Origin: an uncultured Flammeovirgaceae bacterium
GTDB taxonomy: Bacteria > Bacteroidota > Bacteroidia > Cytophagales > Cyclobacteriaceae
Assembly (NCBI GenBank): GCA_937884755.1
Contig: CAKZYJ010000390.1
Span: 1 to 59,027, forward strand
Length of the DNA stretch: 59,027 bases
Direction of reading: 5' to 3'
Positions 1 through 8,756 of the stretch are shown one piece after another. The notes beneath the pieces were generated by a model. It saw only the letters and a list, made by a program, of their open reading frames with translations. It had not been told where the DNA came from and made no database searches. How positions within the stretch are numbered: position 1 is the first letter of the stretch; the number at the start of each line of letters is the position of its first letter. The translations under genes were made by a program, and so were the position numbers.

Positions 1-680
1 ACCCCATCCTTATCTAAGAAAGGAATGATCATCAGTTCTGATTGGGAAAGTAGTTTCTCCATTTTGGTGGAGCCGCTTAACAGGGCGCTCATGATACCCT
101 CCAACACGTAGCTACTCATCATTTCGCAAGCATGGGCTCGGGCAAGAATTACAATTTTACTGGTTGGCTCCTGTTCGAGGTGGCTAATTATTAGTTTTTC
201 TACATCCCGCCCTTGGTTAGACTGGCAAAGTGTAGAAATTTCTATCCTTTCATCCTCTCGATAAGGCTCAATGAAATGCTCAAAGTTGGCCAGGGTGTAA
301 GGTGGAGCCAGAGCAAAACGCACCGCTTGGTCGGGTTCTGTAAAAGTGAAGCTAAAAAGATTATCGTTCAGATGCTGCTCTCGGGGTATCCATTCCCACG
401 TCAGGCCGCCGTCGGTAGCATAAGCTGCTCCCATATTGGTTAGCACGTTGGGCTTGGTTGCTTTAAAGAACCAGGTCTTGGGTTCATTGCTAACCGCGCG
501 AAAATACCAGTAAAACCACTCCCCTTCGGTATCTCTCAGGTCGGGCCTGAAGTATACGGTATCTCCTAAAATCTGCTCCACAATCACATTACCCCCGGCA
601 AATTTGGCATCAATCACTATTTGGCCCCAGGAACCATGAGAAATAAGAAATACTGCGAGAAGGATTTCAATTGTTTTCAT
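1..680 (-). CDS. M14-type zinc carboxypeptidase, partial (C-terminus outside window)
   Basis: Reading the minus strand from an ATG at 680 gives an open frame that runs off the window edge after 226 codons. The first about 19 residues form a signal peptide ending near GSWGQ, so the protein is probably periplasmic or secreted. Residues 20-140 look like the beta-sandwich that precedes the catalytic domain in cytosolic-carboxypeptidase-like M14 proteins. The catalytic domain begins with a Gly-Arg-Asp stretch near residue 157. The zinc motif HxxE is visible as H183-A-C-E186, and a DKDG segment near 223-226 matches the DPDG region of M14 enzymes. The start overlaps the sulfatase stop (TAATGA), which suggests translational coupling as the last visible gene of the PUL operon. 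The second zinc histidine and catalytic glutamate lie outside the window. Its role in a glycan operon is unclear; peptide or glycoprotein trimming is possible. Confidence 0.72.
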   Translation of the reverse strand, partial: MKTIEILLAVFLISHGSWGQIVIDAKFAGGNVIVEQILGDTVYFRPDLRDTEGEWFYWYFRAVSNEPKTWFFKATKPNVLTNMGAAYATDGGLTWEWIPREQHLNDNLFSFTFTEPDQAVRFALAPPYTLANFEHFIEPYREDERIEISTLCQSNQGRDVEKLIISHLEQEPTSKIVILARAHACEMMSSYVLEGIMSALLSGSTKMEKLLSQSELMIIPFLDKDG

Positions 681-2170
681 TACTGGTGTACTTCAGAAGT
701 TTCCGCCATAGACTGCTGTACCTGCTGATGCAGGGATTCTGTTTTCTCGGCATACCGGGCAGCAGACTCCTTTCCGTAGGTAGCAAAGGATTCTTCAATA
801 GCTGAAGAATCTGTTCCTAATCCCTGATCACCAGACTCTTCAATCCACTCGTCCATGGCCCCTCGCAAACTATCTAAAACTACTTTATATTCAGCCTTTT
901 CTGTCAAATTTTTAGTCTCAAATGGGTCACGCTGAATATCGTAGAGTTCTTCGTAGGGCATAGTAGTTACTAAATTCTGCTGGGCTTCAGTGAGTTGCCC
1001 CTGCTCGTGCATGATGTTCAGTAAGTGGTAGATGGGATGGTTAGCCTTACGGTAGGCAGTAGCCGAGCTATTGACCGAAAAATCGCGATGGTAGTGCCGG
1101 GAGTAGCGGTAGCGTGGGGTACGCAGGCTGCGGCTACGGAAGTTGGTTTCACCAATGCGGTTGGTCGCACTAAACACCACCTCGCGAGGTTCGCCTCGGT
1201 TGCTTCCGAAAATTACCCGGCCCTGTATTTCATCCGGAGGGGTGATACCTAGCAGAGACAACGTGGTAGCAGTAATATCCAGCGTGCTTAGTAACTCATT
1301 AGAGACCTCTCCCCGCACATAGCCAGACGGCACATCCATTCCTTGTGGTATCGAAAGGATGAGCGGGACCATCAGTCCTGAATCGTAGTGGTAATTCTTT
1401 CCTCGGGTCATAGGACGGCCGTGGTCGGAGAAAAAGAATATGATCGTATTTTTATCCAAATCATACTTTTTAAGGCTGTCTAATATTTGTCCTACCTCTT
1501 TATCTAGCCGCTCAATACTGGCGTAGTAATCGGCAAAATCACGCCGACTCACCGGATGGTCGGGGTAGTAAGGCGGAATGGAGATACTATCCAACGGAAA
1601 CTGGCCGGGAGTAGCCGGCGCAAAGCTGCGGTGGGTCATGGCAGTACTTAGCTGAGCGAAAAACGGCTGCTCACGTCGGGCAATATCTTTCCAGTGATAG
1701 GCATCAAACTGCTGATCCACATCCGCCCGAAACATCCAATCGGTTTTGCCCTTGCCCGGATAGTCCTGGATATTAGCACTTAGGTAACTGGCTTCCTGGC
1801 TCAGTTGGGCAATGGTTTTTATTCCTGGTGGCAAAGCTGGCCTTAGATTTTCGGGATAGCGCATATGATAAGCCCCGATAGTTGTCTGATACATGCCGGT
1901 GGCTAGGGCGGTTCGGCTGGGCGAGCAAACCGGAGCGGTAGCGAACACATTATTGAATCGCATTCCGCGTCGGGCTAGTTCATCTAAGTTTGGGGTTTCT
2001 ACAATGCTATTGCCGTAACAGCCCAAATCAGGAGATAGGTCTTCGGCGATGATCCAGAGGATATTTGGTGGTGCGACTGTATGAGATGAGCTAGGCTCTG
2101 GTTGAGCGAAGGATAAAGATACCGCCAAATAGGTGGCTATTCCGATAAAGATTATTCTTACTGTAACCAT
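680..2170 (-). CDS. Family S1 (arylsulfatase A-like) sulfatase, secreted
   Basis: Predicted to remove sulfate esters from a polysaccharide or oligosaccharide in the periplasm. The formylglycine motif CSPSR is at residues 82-86 counted from the chosen start; its cysteine needs oxidation by a maturase not encoded here. An N-terminal metal-binding segment (ILWIIAEDLSPDLGCYGN) and a later FFSDHGRP segment match the S1 fold. I chose the ATG at 2170 over the ATG at 2290 because it gives a clean signal peptide (cleavage near SFAQ), has an AAGGT ribosome binding site about 12 nt upstream, and does not overlap the upstream gene. The 496-aa length is normal. It lies 22 bp after the GH117 gene and its stop overlaps the M14 gene start. 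Co-occurrence with GH117 suggests a sulfated galactan substrate; the exact sulfatase subfamily and regiospecificity cannot be read here. Confidence 0.93.
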   Translation of the reverse strand: MVTVRIIFIGIATYLAVSLSFAQPEPSSSHTVAPPNILWIIAEDLSPDLGCYGNSIVETPNLDELARRGMRFNNVFATAPVCSPSRTALATGMYQTTIGAYHMRYPENLRPALPPGIKTIAQLSQEASYLSANIQDYPGKGKTDWMFRADVDQQFDAYHWKDIARREQPFFAQLSTAMTHRSFAPATPGQFPLDSISIPPYYPDHPVSRRDFADYYASIERLDKEVGQILDSLKKYDLDKNTIIFFFSDHGRPMTRGKNYHYDSGLMVPLILSIPQGMDVPSGYVRGEVSNELLSTLDITATTLSLLGITPPDEIQGRVIFGSNRGEPREVVFSATNRIGETNFRSRSLRTPRYRYSRHYHRDFSVNSSATAYRKANHPIYHLLNIMHEQGQLTEAQQNLVTTMPYEELYDIQRDPFETKNLTEKAEYKVVLDSLRGAMDEWIEESGDQGLGTDSSAIEESFATYGKESAARYAEKTESLHQQVQQSMAETSEVHQ

Positions 2171-2192
2171 ACTTATGATAATACCTTGAATA

Positions 2193-3482
2193 TTAGCGAC
2201 CTTCAGGATGTTCTCGGAGACTTCCCAATCCCTGAGCGAAATATACCTCGGGACGATGCCACACTCCGGTCTTCTTGAAAGTAGGTTCATCGTAATCTAG
2301 GCTCAGGTCACAATCGAAGCGAGCGATTATTGAGTAGCCTTTCCCTGGCGTACCCGCATTTATAAAATGACATAGTCCCCAGGTAACCCCTCGCCCATAC
2401 TCAGTATTGGTAAAGGCATCAGGCGCATAGGGAGCCGCCGCCGAAGGAGTTAATGATAGACTGGCAGCCACCTCAAAGTTTATCCCGTCTTCGGCATACT
2501 GCATCGTCTCCCGTTCGTTCCCATCTTTGATGGCTAAAGCGGCTACACCTTCTTTGAAAGGAAAATAGGTGGTCTCGTGACCAGAGTTAAGTACTGGATT
2601 GAGAGGATGCTTGTCAAAAGGCCCAAGGGGATCATCAGCAATGGCTAGACCATGCGCCACCGCATACTGATCACGCACATCGGGCCATTTGTTGTAAGCA
2701 GCCTTGTAGTAAAGGTAAATTTTTCCCTGGTAAACAATAGGCTGAGGGTCGTGGGTAGCATCCTGATCCCACTCACCTTTTTCGCCAAAAGGAATAACGG
2801 CATCACCACCGTTTGTCCACGGCCCATCGGGTGAATCAGCGTAAGAAACTGAGACCGGACACCAATCCCCACGTAGACCACTAGGTTCATCAAAAGCCTG
2901 ATAATACAGGTAGTACTTCCCCTCCCATACCAGGATGTCAGGAGTAGCTACTGAGCGCCATCCGGGTTGGGGCTTGGGTGGTCTCGCTACGGCTACTCCT
3001 TGCTCTTCCCAAATAAAGCCATCTTCGCTGGTGGCGTACCAAATATCAGCTAAATCCCAGTCGGTAGACGGAATTTCATCCGTTGCTTCAGCGGCACGGT
3101 TCCAGCCAATAGGCGGTACGTTGGTATGTCGTTTAGTGTACCAGATATAATATTTTCCATCTACCAAGATAGGCCGGGAAGAATCACGCCGGGATATGGT
3201 TCCGTTGCCTTCGCCGTAATCAAATCCTTGCAAACGAGTATATTTAAATTGAGAGAAAAGCTCATTATCGTGAACCCGAGGCGCTGGGTAATTGAACATG
3301 CGCTCCATAGCTGCACTCATAGGAATGTCCGGTTTTTCGGTAGGCATTTTGTGAGGAAATACCTGTTTGGTAGTGGTTTCTGAATTGTTTTCTACTTCTG
3401 CTTTAGGTTCTGAGCAAGAAAAAAATGCGCATACCACCGCAGAGGCTATTGCCATTTTCTGGAATATACTGTTGAGTTTCAT
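2193..3482 (-). CDS. GH117-type alpha-1,3-(3,6-anhydro)-L-galactosidase lipoprotein
   Basis: A 429-aa lipoprotein with lipobox FFSC (C23). The body resembles family GH117, five-bladed propeller enzymes that release 3,6-anhydro-L-galactose from neoagaro-oligosaccharides. Typical segments are FKYTRLQGFDY near 79-89, SRRDSSRP at 97-104, DWDLADIWYATSEDG at 141-155, and RSVATPDILVWEGKYYLYYQ spread over 176-195. D100, D245 (in THDPQP) and H302 (in GHETTYFPF) sit where I recall the two catalytic aspartates and the unusual histidine acid of characterised GH117 enzymes; the numbering comparison is from memory. It is followed by the sulfatase and preceded by another propeller hydrolase in the same operon. 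A GH43-like activity is the main alternative. Confidence 0.8.
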   Translation of the reverse strand: MKLNSIFQKMAIASAVVCAFFSCSEPKAEVENNSETTTKQVFPHKMPTEKPDIPMSAAMERMFNYPAPRVHDNELFSQFKYTRLQGFDYGEGNGTISRRDSSRPILVDGKYYIWYTKRHTNVPPIGWNRAAEATDEIPSTDWDLADIWYATSEDGFIWEEQGVAVARPPKPQPGWRSVATPDILVWEGKYYLYYQAFDEPSGLRGDWCPVSVSYADSPDGPWTNGGDAVIPFGEKGEWDQDATHDPQPIVYQGKIYLYYKAAYNKWPDVRDQYAVAHGLAIADDPLGPFDKHPLNPVLNSGHETTYFPFKEGVAALAIKDGNERETMQYAEDGINFEVAASLSLTPSAAAPYAPDAFTNTEYGRGVTWGLCHFINAGTPGKGYSIIARFDCDLSLDYDEPTFKKTGVWHRPEVYFAQGLGSLREHPEGR

Positions 3483-3544
3483 GGCTAATCTGATAGGTGT
3501 TTTACATTGCAGATGACAGAAATTGTAACGACAATCTAGTCTAA

Positions 3545-4702
3545 TTACTCACTCTTAGTTATTTTGAGAGGAATTTGAACATTGAACGAATGGCGTACAT
3601 TGTTGCTATCTATTGTATCGGCAGCACACAAGAGCGCTACTGGTTCGCCATTCTCCATGAATACCTGAGGTCTCTCGAGATGATCAAATTGCTGCGTTTT
3701 TCCATCCTCCCAGGTAAAAATTCGCTCTGATATTTCAAAATGCTTGGCGGGTTGCCAATCAAATCCATCTTCTGAGTCGTAATGCACTAGCGAGAAAAGC
3801 CGTTGATTTCCCTCGTGCTTTATTCGTTTTACGATGGCTCGGTACTTACCGTCTTGATACCAGATGTAGGGATCTTCCGCTGGAAACCGCTCACCCTCAA
3901 AAGTGAAAGTAGGTTCGCTGTGCTTCTTAAACGGTCCCGTCGGACTATCCGAAGTGGCGATCATATGTACGATGGGTCCGCCGTTGGGAGTAGGAAACTT
4001 TTTCCCGACCGCCTTATATACCATCAGGTATCCTCCATCGAGACGCTGGCAAACTGAAGGGTTCGAAGTCATCAGAGCGTCGTGGGCTAGGCTATCATCG
4101 TGCGTGATGTCTAGCACCGGTTCATCAAACCGTTGCCACGGACCATCGGGGCTTTCGGCTACGGCAACTCCAATACGCTGATTGTTCCGATGTTGCCAGT
4201 TTAGCGTGGGTTGTCCCGGACTACTCACAACCTCACCTTCACCAGTATTTCCCATATAATACAAATAATACTTGTCGCCAAATTTGTGTACAATAGGATT
4301 ATGTGTACACCAGCCATCCCATTCTTCCTTACTTGTTCTTCCTAAAGCAACGTCTTTAAACTCAAAGGGGCCAAACGGACTTTCAGCCACCGCGTGGGCT
4401 ATTTCCGAATCAGTTACCCAGGCCCAGCCCAGTCGTTTCGGCCACCGGGAATAGTACATATGATAAAGTCCGTCTTCACCCTTAACCAGTGATCCACCCC
4501 AATTTCTGAGGCTATCGTTTATGAAAACCGACTCTCGGGATACTTTACCGAATTCGATTTTGTAGTCTTCAATGGTTGTGGGGTTCTCCGCAACCGCCTT
4601 TTCTTCGGTAGATTCTTTTGAGCTACAGCCCATGAAAATCAGGATAAATGCGAACAGATATATGATTTGCTTAATGAATTTGTTTTTAGTGTAGGGAGAC
4701 AT
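3545..4702 (-). CDS. Five-bladed beta-propeller glycosidase-like lipoprotein (GH43/GH32-like fold)
   Basis: A 385-aa lipoprotein with lipobox IFMGC (C26). Repeated blade motifs of the type DGxYHMYYSRWP, DKYYLYYMG, DGGYLMVYK and DGKYRAIVKR, alternating with 'AESPFGPF'- and 'AESPDGPW'-like strands, indicate a five-bladed propeller as in GH43, GH32 and related families. Candidate acidic catalytic residues lie in the NPIVHKFGDKYY and AEDPYIWYQDG segments, but I cannot assign a family. It sits between the GH9-like and GH117 genes (54 and 62 bp gaps), so it probably acts on the same oligosaccharides at the outer membrane or in the periplasm. The chosen ATG gives a lysine-rich n-region and hydrophobic h-region typical of Bacteroidota lipoproteins. 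Confidence 0.7.
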   Translation of the reverse strand: MSPYTKNKFIKQIIYLFAFILIFMGCSSKESTEEKAVAENPTTIEDYKIEFGKVSRESVFINDSLRNWGGSLVKGEDGLYHMYYSRWPKRLGWAWVTDSEIAHAVAESPFGPFEFKDVALGRTSKEEWDGWCTHNPIVHKFGDKYYLYYMGNTGEGEVVSSPGQPTLNWQHRNNQRIGVAVAESPDGPWQRFDEPVLDITHDDSLAHDALMTSNPSVCQRLDGGYLMVYKAVGKKFPTPNGGPIVHMIATSDSPTGPFKKHSEPTFTFEGERFPAEDPYIWYQDGKYRAIVKRIKHEGNQRLFSLVHYDSEDGFDWQPAKHFEISERIFTWEDGKTQQFDHLERPQVFMENGEPVALLCAADTIDSNNVRHSFNVQIPLKITKSE

Positions 4703-4757
4703 GAGGTTTAGCAGAAGAAAAATTCAGTATTGTAAATAGTAGCTTTTGTGTATTAGC

Positions 4758-7037
4758 TTATTGAACACTCACCGTACTCACTTTTTGATGCCAACCCAAA
4801 CCGTAGTTAACTACTAGTTTTTCAGTAGGTTCGGTGATCTCCCAAGTCGCTCGAAAACAGGAAGTGTTCTTGCCTGTCTCGGTAAGAGTTACTGGCGTGC
4901 TTCCATTTTTATGATGAATCACCGCCTGTGCTTGCTCCGCCACTTCTGAGTCAGTGTTTAGGGGGGCAGTGAGTTCTATACCAATAGTTTTACCCTGCTT
5001 AACTTGGTCAATCTCGGTGGAAAATTGAGCGTCGTAGATTTTCACCGAAGTATTACTGCTACTGAGATAGGCCAAGCCGGTATTCCAGGCGGTGTTGAAC
5101 GTTACCCAGCCTTCAGTATGGCCAGGGTCACCTGCCCCAGGATGATAGGGATAAACAGTTTCTTTAGGTGAACCGTCAAGTACGCCCCGGGCGGTTTGTA
5201 AAATGCCAGCTCCACCCTGCCACTCTTTGTGCCAACCCAGTTCCACTCCCGCAAAATCGGTAGTGGCATCAAAGCCAAAATGTCTTCCGGTAGGGTTGCG
5301 CCCAAACATATGATCTACGTAAGCGATTGCCAATTCCTTTAGCCGCTGTTGCTTAGTTTTATCCTTTAGGTGAGGCATCACCGCTAGGGCAGGAGCTGGA
5401 AAGCCCGCGATATTCCCCACTTCATTAAAGCCATTATCTGCTCCCGGTCGGTCAGGCCAGATCGTTGGAATAATCCATTTTTCGTCAGAATAGCGTCGGT
5501 AGTCCCAAAGATTGTCAGAGCGCCGAATCATCTCATCTGCCCAGGTTGATATTTTCTTGTTAATACCTTTTGGAGCCTTTTCAGGATAATTTTCTAGAAA
5601 ATAGACGAGTGCCGTGACCGTTATGTGTTCACCCTGCCGTTGCCCTTTGGTCGTGAGAGGGTCAGTCCAATCAAGGTTATCCAACAACCACTGGGTTTGA
5701 TCGTAGGCGGTCTGAAAATACTTTTCGGTATTGTCTCGTCCTTCCCGCTGGGCTACTTCGTACATCATCAGGTTAGGAACAATGCTGTGACCCGGTGGAA
5801 ACTGCCCCTTCCCGGTTCCAATAAAATCATACACTTGAAACAGGTTACCCGAATGTTCAATATCGTGCCACTGCCAGCGATTGATCGCTTCATCGCCCCA
5901 GATACCAAACAGATAATCCCGGGCTTCGTTGTATACCGACTGAGGAATGTATTCTGATAGCTCTGGATAGGCGTACAGAAAATAGGCCAATTGCTCTTTG
6001 AGAAGGGTATGATTGACTTTCCCCCGCAAGTAAATGTCTACTGCCCAATAAATTAGCCGGACAACTTCAGGAGTATTTTCCGGTAACTCTTCTCGCACTC
6101 CCAGGTACAAACCCTGAACGGGCATTCGCTCTGTAGAGAATGCTTCGGGGTTAGCGAAGTATAAATTAAGCAGCGACGGAATCTCCATAGAAAACTGATG
6201 ACTATCACGCCAAGCTACCCCCAGATTGGGGCAATCGGCGCTACTATCGGTAGGCGAATAACTGCGAGAATCGCCAAACCAGCAGCGCACATCTACCATG
6301 AAATTAATAGCGGGTTGATAAGCCACCTGCTCAATTAGCCCGGGACTTACCCAAAAAGGTACGGAGTATCCGTTTGCTGCTTCTCTCTCTACTACGATCT
6401 GATACGTACCCCAAGCGTCAGGCTGAAAGGCAGAAAAGTCACCAATATTTCCCTGAATAGTTCCCTCGTATAACGAGGCATTATCCTCAGCACTGACTAC
6501 CCGAAAGGACGTACCGTCGGGAGCAAGTGGCGCAGTGAACCGCTTCGGTAGGTCGGTATTGTAACCAACTTGATTAACCAGCACGGGTTGAGGGTCGTGG
6601 GCAAAGATTTGTACTTCGTAAATGCTCAATTGCTTTCCGTCGATACTTCTCAGCCGTATCTTCCCTGTCTCGGTCGGTTCAAAAGCAATCACTGGATTAT
6701 CGGCAGGCAAGTGTCCTAAAACTTGCCATTGCTCACCTACCCAGCCCTCAGCCACCACGCTATCGGCTCCTTTTACCAAAGGTAACACCACTTGACTGAT
6801 TGTGTGTGTTTTATCTAGTAAAATTTCCAGCCAGTGATTACCCACCGTACCCGCTGACTGCCAGTAGCTTTCGGGATTACCGTCTACCGCTGCTGAGGCT
6901 GGTTCCTCTTCCGAAGACGCACGAACTTGTTGACCTAGGGCTAGATTAGTGACCCCAATTTGGCTAGCGGAGATAGTCTCCGCTAAGCCAAACAGTAGTA
7001 GGAAGGAAAATAGGAAGGTAGCAGGTTGTTGAAGCAT
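4758..7037 (-). CDS. Discoidin-like (F5/8) plus CelD_N plus GH9-like glycoside hydrolase
   Basis: A 759-aa secreted protein with a signal peptide ending near AETISAS. Residues about 28-150 resemble an F5/8 type C (CBM32-like) carbohydrate-binding domain (ALGQQVRASS, AVDGNPESYWQS). Residues about 152-235 look like the Ig-like domain found before GH9 catalytic domains (VLVNQVGYNTDLPKRF). The rest looks like an (alpha/alpha)6 barrel. Near the C-terminus, GRNPTGRHF and TEGWVTFNTAWNTGLAYL match the GH9 segments that carry the invariant HR region and the acid glutamate. The paired-aspartate DAGD motif is not clear; only WRDSHQF is seen in a comparable position, so the activity may differ from cellulase. 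It follows susD by 12 bp in the PUL and may attack the backbone or a side chain of the imported glycan. Confidence 0.68.
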   Translation of the reverse strand: MLQQPATFLFSFLLLFGLAETISASQIGVTNLALGQQVRASSEEEPASAAVDGNPESYWQSAGTVGNHWLEILLDKTHTISQVVLPLVKGADSVVAEGWVGEQWQVLGHLPADNPVIAFEPTETGKIRLRSIDGKQLSIYEVQIFAHDPQPVLVNQVGYNTDLPKRFTAPLAPDGTSFRVVSAEDNASLYEGTIQGNIGDFSAFQPDAWGTYQIVVEREAANGYSVPFWVSPGLIEQVAYQPAINFMVDVRCWFGDSRSYSPTDSSADCPNLGVAWRDSHQFSMEIPSLLNLYFANPEAFSTERMPVQGLYLGVREELPENTPEVVRLIYWAVDIYLRGKVNHTLLKEQLAYFLYAYPELSEYIPQSVYNEARDYLFGIWGDEAINRWQWHDIEHSGNLFQVYDFIGTGKGQFPPGHSIVPNLMMYEVAQREGRDNTEKYFQTAYDQTQWLLDNLDWTDPLTTKGQRQGEHITVTALVYFLENYPEKAPKGINKKISTWADEMIRRSDNLWDYRRYSDEKWIIPTIWPDRPGADNGFNEVGNIAGFPAPALAVMPHLKDKTKQQRLKELAIAYVDHMFGRNPTGRHFGFDATTDFAGVELGWHKEWQGGAGILQTARGVLDGSPKETVYPYHPGAGDPGHTEGWVTFNTAWNTGLAYLSSSNTSVKIYDAQFSTEIDQVKQGKTIGIELTAPLNTDSEVAEQAQAVIHHKNGSTPVTLTETGKNTSCFRATWEITEPTEKLVVNYGLGWHQKVSTVSVQ

Positions 7038-7049
7038 TTTTTGTTCTGA

Positions 7050-8744
7050 TTAGTAATTAGGGTTCTGCTCTAGCTGCTTATTCACATCAATATCTTTCTG
7101 CGGAATAGGCCAGAGATAGTCTTTGCTAGGTTCAAACACCCGCTGGTCTACCGAGCGGTATAAATCCTGGGAAGCGCCGTAAACCGGATGCCCGAACTGG
7201 TTAATTTCCGGTACAGTACTTAGATCAACATATGCTCCTCTTGGGCGACCTACTAATGTGCCGGGCATTACGTGCTCAGCAATGCGCCAGCGACGAATAT
7301 CTAGTAGACGAAACCCTTCGTCGGCAAGCTCTATTTTGCGCTCCCTTCGAATAATAGTTCGTAACTCTTCTTGGTCGGTAGCCGTAATGGCCGGATACTC
7401 GGTGGTAGCCGATGGATCAACTCCGTAAGCCCGTGCTCGTACCGTGTTGATAGCATCTAAGACTGAAGCGTCAATCTGCCCTAGTTCTATTTTGGCTTCG
7501 GCGTAGTTCAGTAGTACTTCGGCGTAACGGATCAGAATAAAATTGAGCTCTGAGTTCGCTCGGTCCTGGGGTAAATCATCTTCACTAGTATATTTTTTCC
7601 AGAGATAGCCCGTAAAGGTAGCAAAGGGGTTAGTAACATCCTGATTTGCCACTCGTTGAGCCGACCCATCAATAATTTGCCAAGTTTCCGTACTATCGGG
7701 ATGGGTTTCAAATACATAAGTAGCAAACAGGCTCTGGGGACGAATGATAGAACCATCTAAGCGAGGGTCTCGGTTTTCAAAAGGTTGAGCAGGATTATAA
7801 AGCGGCGACTCATTGATAGGAAGTCCATCAATACACTCATAGGAATCCAACATGAATTGGGAGGGAACGAACCGACTCCAGCAACCAGTATTGCGAGGCC
7901 CTTGCTCTCGAGGAAAAGGGGTTTGGACAAACCCTACCAGAAATGGCATGTCCATGATTACTTCTGATGAGCGTTGTCCAGCGTAAGTAAAAAGATCTTC
8001 ATAATCAGGAAATAGACTATAGGTCTGGGCATCAATAACCATTTGAGCAGTTTGAGCGGCTACCTCATACTGACCATCCATCAGGGCAATGCGGGATTTC
8101 AGAGCCAAGGCTGCTCCCCGGGTTGCCCGCCCTTCATCGGAACCACCCCAGGTGTCAGGAAGCACATTAGCTACTTCGTCCAAGTCAGCATAGAGATTGG
8201 TTATAATTTCTGCCTTGGGAGTTCGGGCTACCTGAGCTTCTTCCAGATTAGCTGGTAATTCAGTAACGTAAGGCACATCACCGTATAGCTCAATTAGCCA
8301 GGAATAATAGTAAGCTCGTAGGAACTTTGCTTCCGCCTGTATTCGCTGATATAGTTCTGCAGAAACTACCTCCGCCGCCCGATTCATATTGGTCAGTAAA
8401 TTATTAGCCCGATTGATACCTTCGTACATCTGCTCCCAGGTTTGGGAGAACCCTCCGGTAACTGAGCTATGAGCCCCCCGAGAGAACGATTGCAATCCTG
8501 CGAAATCAGACCGTAGAAAGCCCAGATCAGTAGCATTGTCTAACGCCACCGGATAGGGTAGCCCCCCTGTCCGCCAGTAGAGACTTTCATAAACCCCATT
8601 TATTCCCAGTAGAAGTTCTGATTCGTTGGAGAAGAAGGTTTCGTCAGAAGGGGCATCGAGCGGAAGTTTTTCTAATGCATCTTCGCAGGCTATAGTAAAC
8701 CCCAGCAAACAGATAGAAAGAAGAAAGTATTTTATCGTTTTCAT
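7050..8744 (-). CDS. SusD/RagB-family glycan-binding outer-membrane lipoprotein
   Basis: A 564-aa lipoprotein with lipobox FTIAC (C20). The mature N-terminus (EDALEKLPLDAPSDETFF) and the TPR-like helical body (NRANNLLTNMNRA, AEAKFLRAYYYSWLIELYGDVP) are typical of SusD proteins. The C-terminal region shows the family hallmark FILIRYAEVLLNYAEAKIELG, followed by RRERKIELADEGFRLLDIRRW. It caps the SusC channel and binds the oligosaccharide at the cell surface. It lies directly downstream of susC (12 bp), the usual order. Length is normal for the family. The substrate cannot be read from the sequence, but the GH117, GH9-like and sulfatase genes downstream suggest a sulfated galactan. Confidence 0.96.
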   Translation of the reverse strand: MKTIKYFLLSICLLGFTIACEDALEKLPLDAPSDETFFSNESELLLGINGVYESLYWRTGGLPYPVALDNATDLGFLRSDFAGLQSFSRGAHSSVTGGFSQTWEQMYEGINRANNLLTNMNRAAEVVSAELYQRIQAEAKFLRAYYYSWLIELYGDVPYVTELPANLEEAQVARTPKAEIITNLYADLDEVANVLPDTWGGSDEGRATRGAALALKSRIALMDGQYEVAAQTAQMVIDAQTYSLFPDYEDLFTYAGQRSSEVIMDMPFLVGFVQTPFPREQGPRNTGCWSRFVPSQFMLDSYECIDGLPINESPLYNPAQPFENRDPRLDGSIIRPQSLFATYVFETHPDSTETWQIIDGSAQRVANQDVTNPFATFTGYLWKKYTSEDDLPQDRANSELNFILIRYAEVLLNYAEAKIELGQIDASVLDAINTVRARAYGVDPSATTEYPAITATDQEELRTIIRRERKIELADEGFRLLDIRRWRIAEHVMPGTLVGRPRGAYVDLSTVPEINQFGHPVYGASQDLYRSVDQRVFEPSKDYLWPIPQKDIDVNKQLEQNPNY

Positions 8745-8756
8745 AGGTCAGTCAAG

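Noticed and set aside
213-443. Plus-strand frame at the left edge
   Set aside because: It is antisense to the partial M14 gene, whose zinc motif and signal peptide are clear.
680-2290. Sulfatase start at 2290 (536 aa)
   Set aside because: It overlaps the GH117 gene, and the ATG at 2170 gives the signal peptide and a ribosome binding site.
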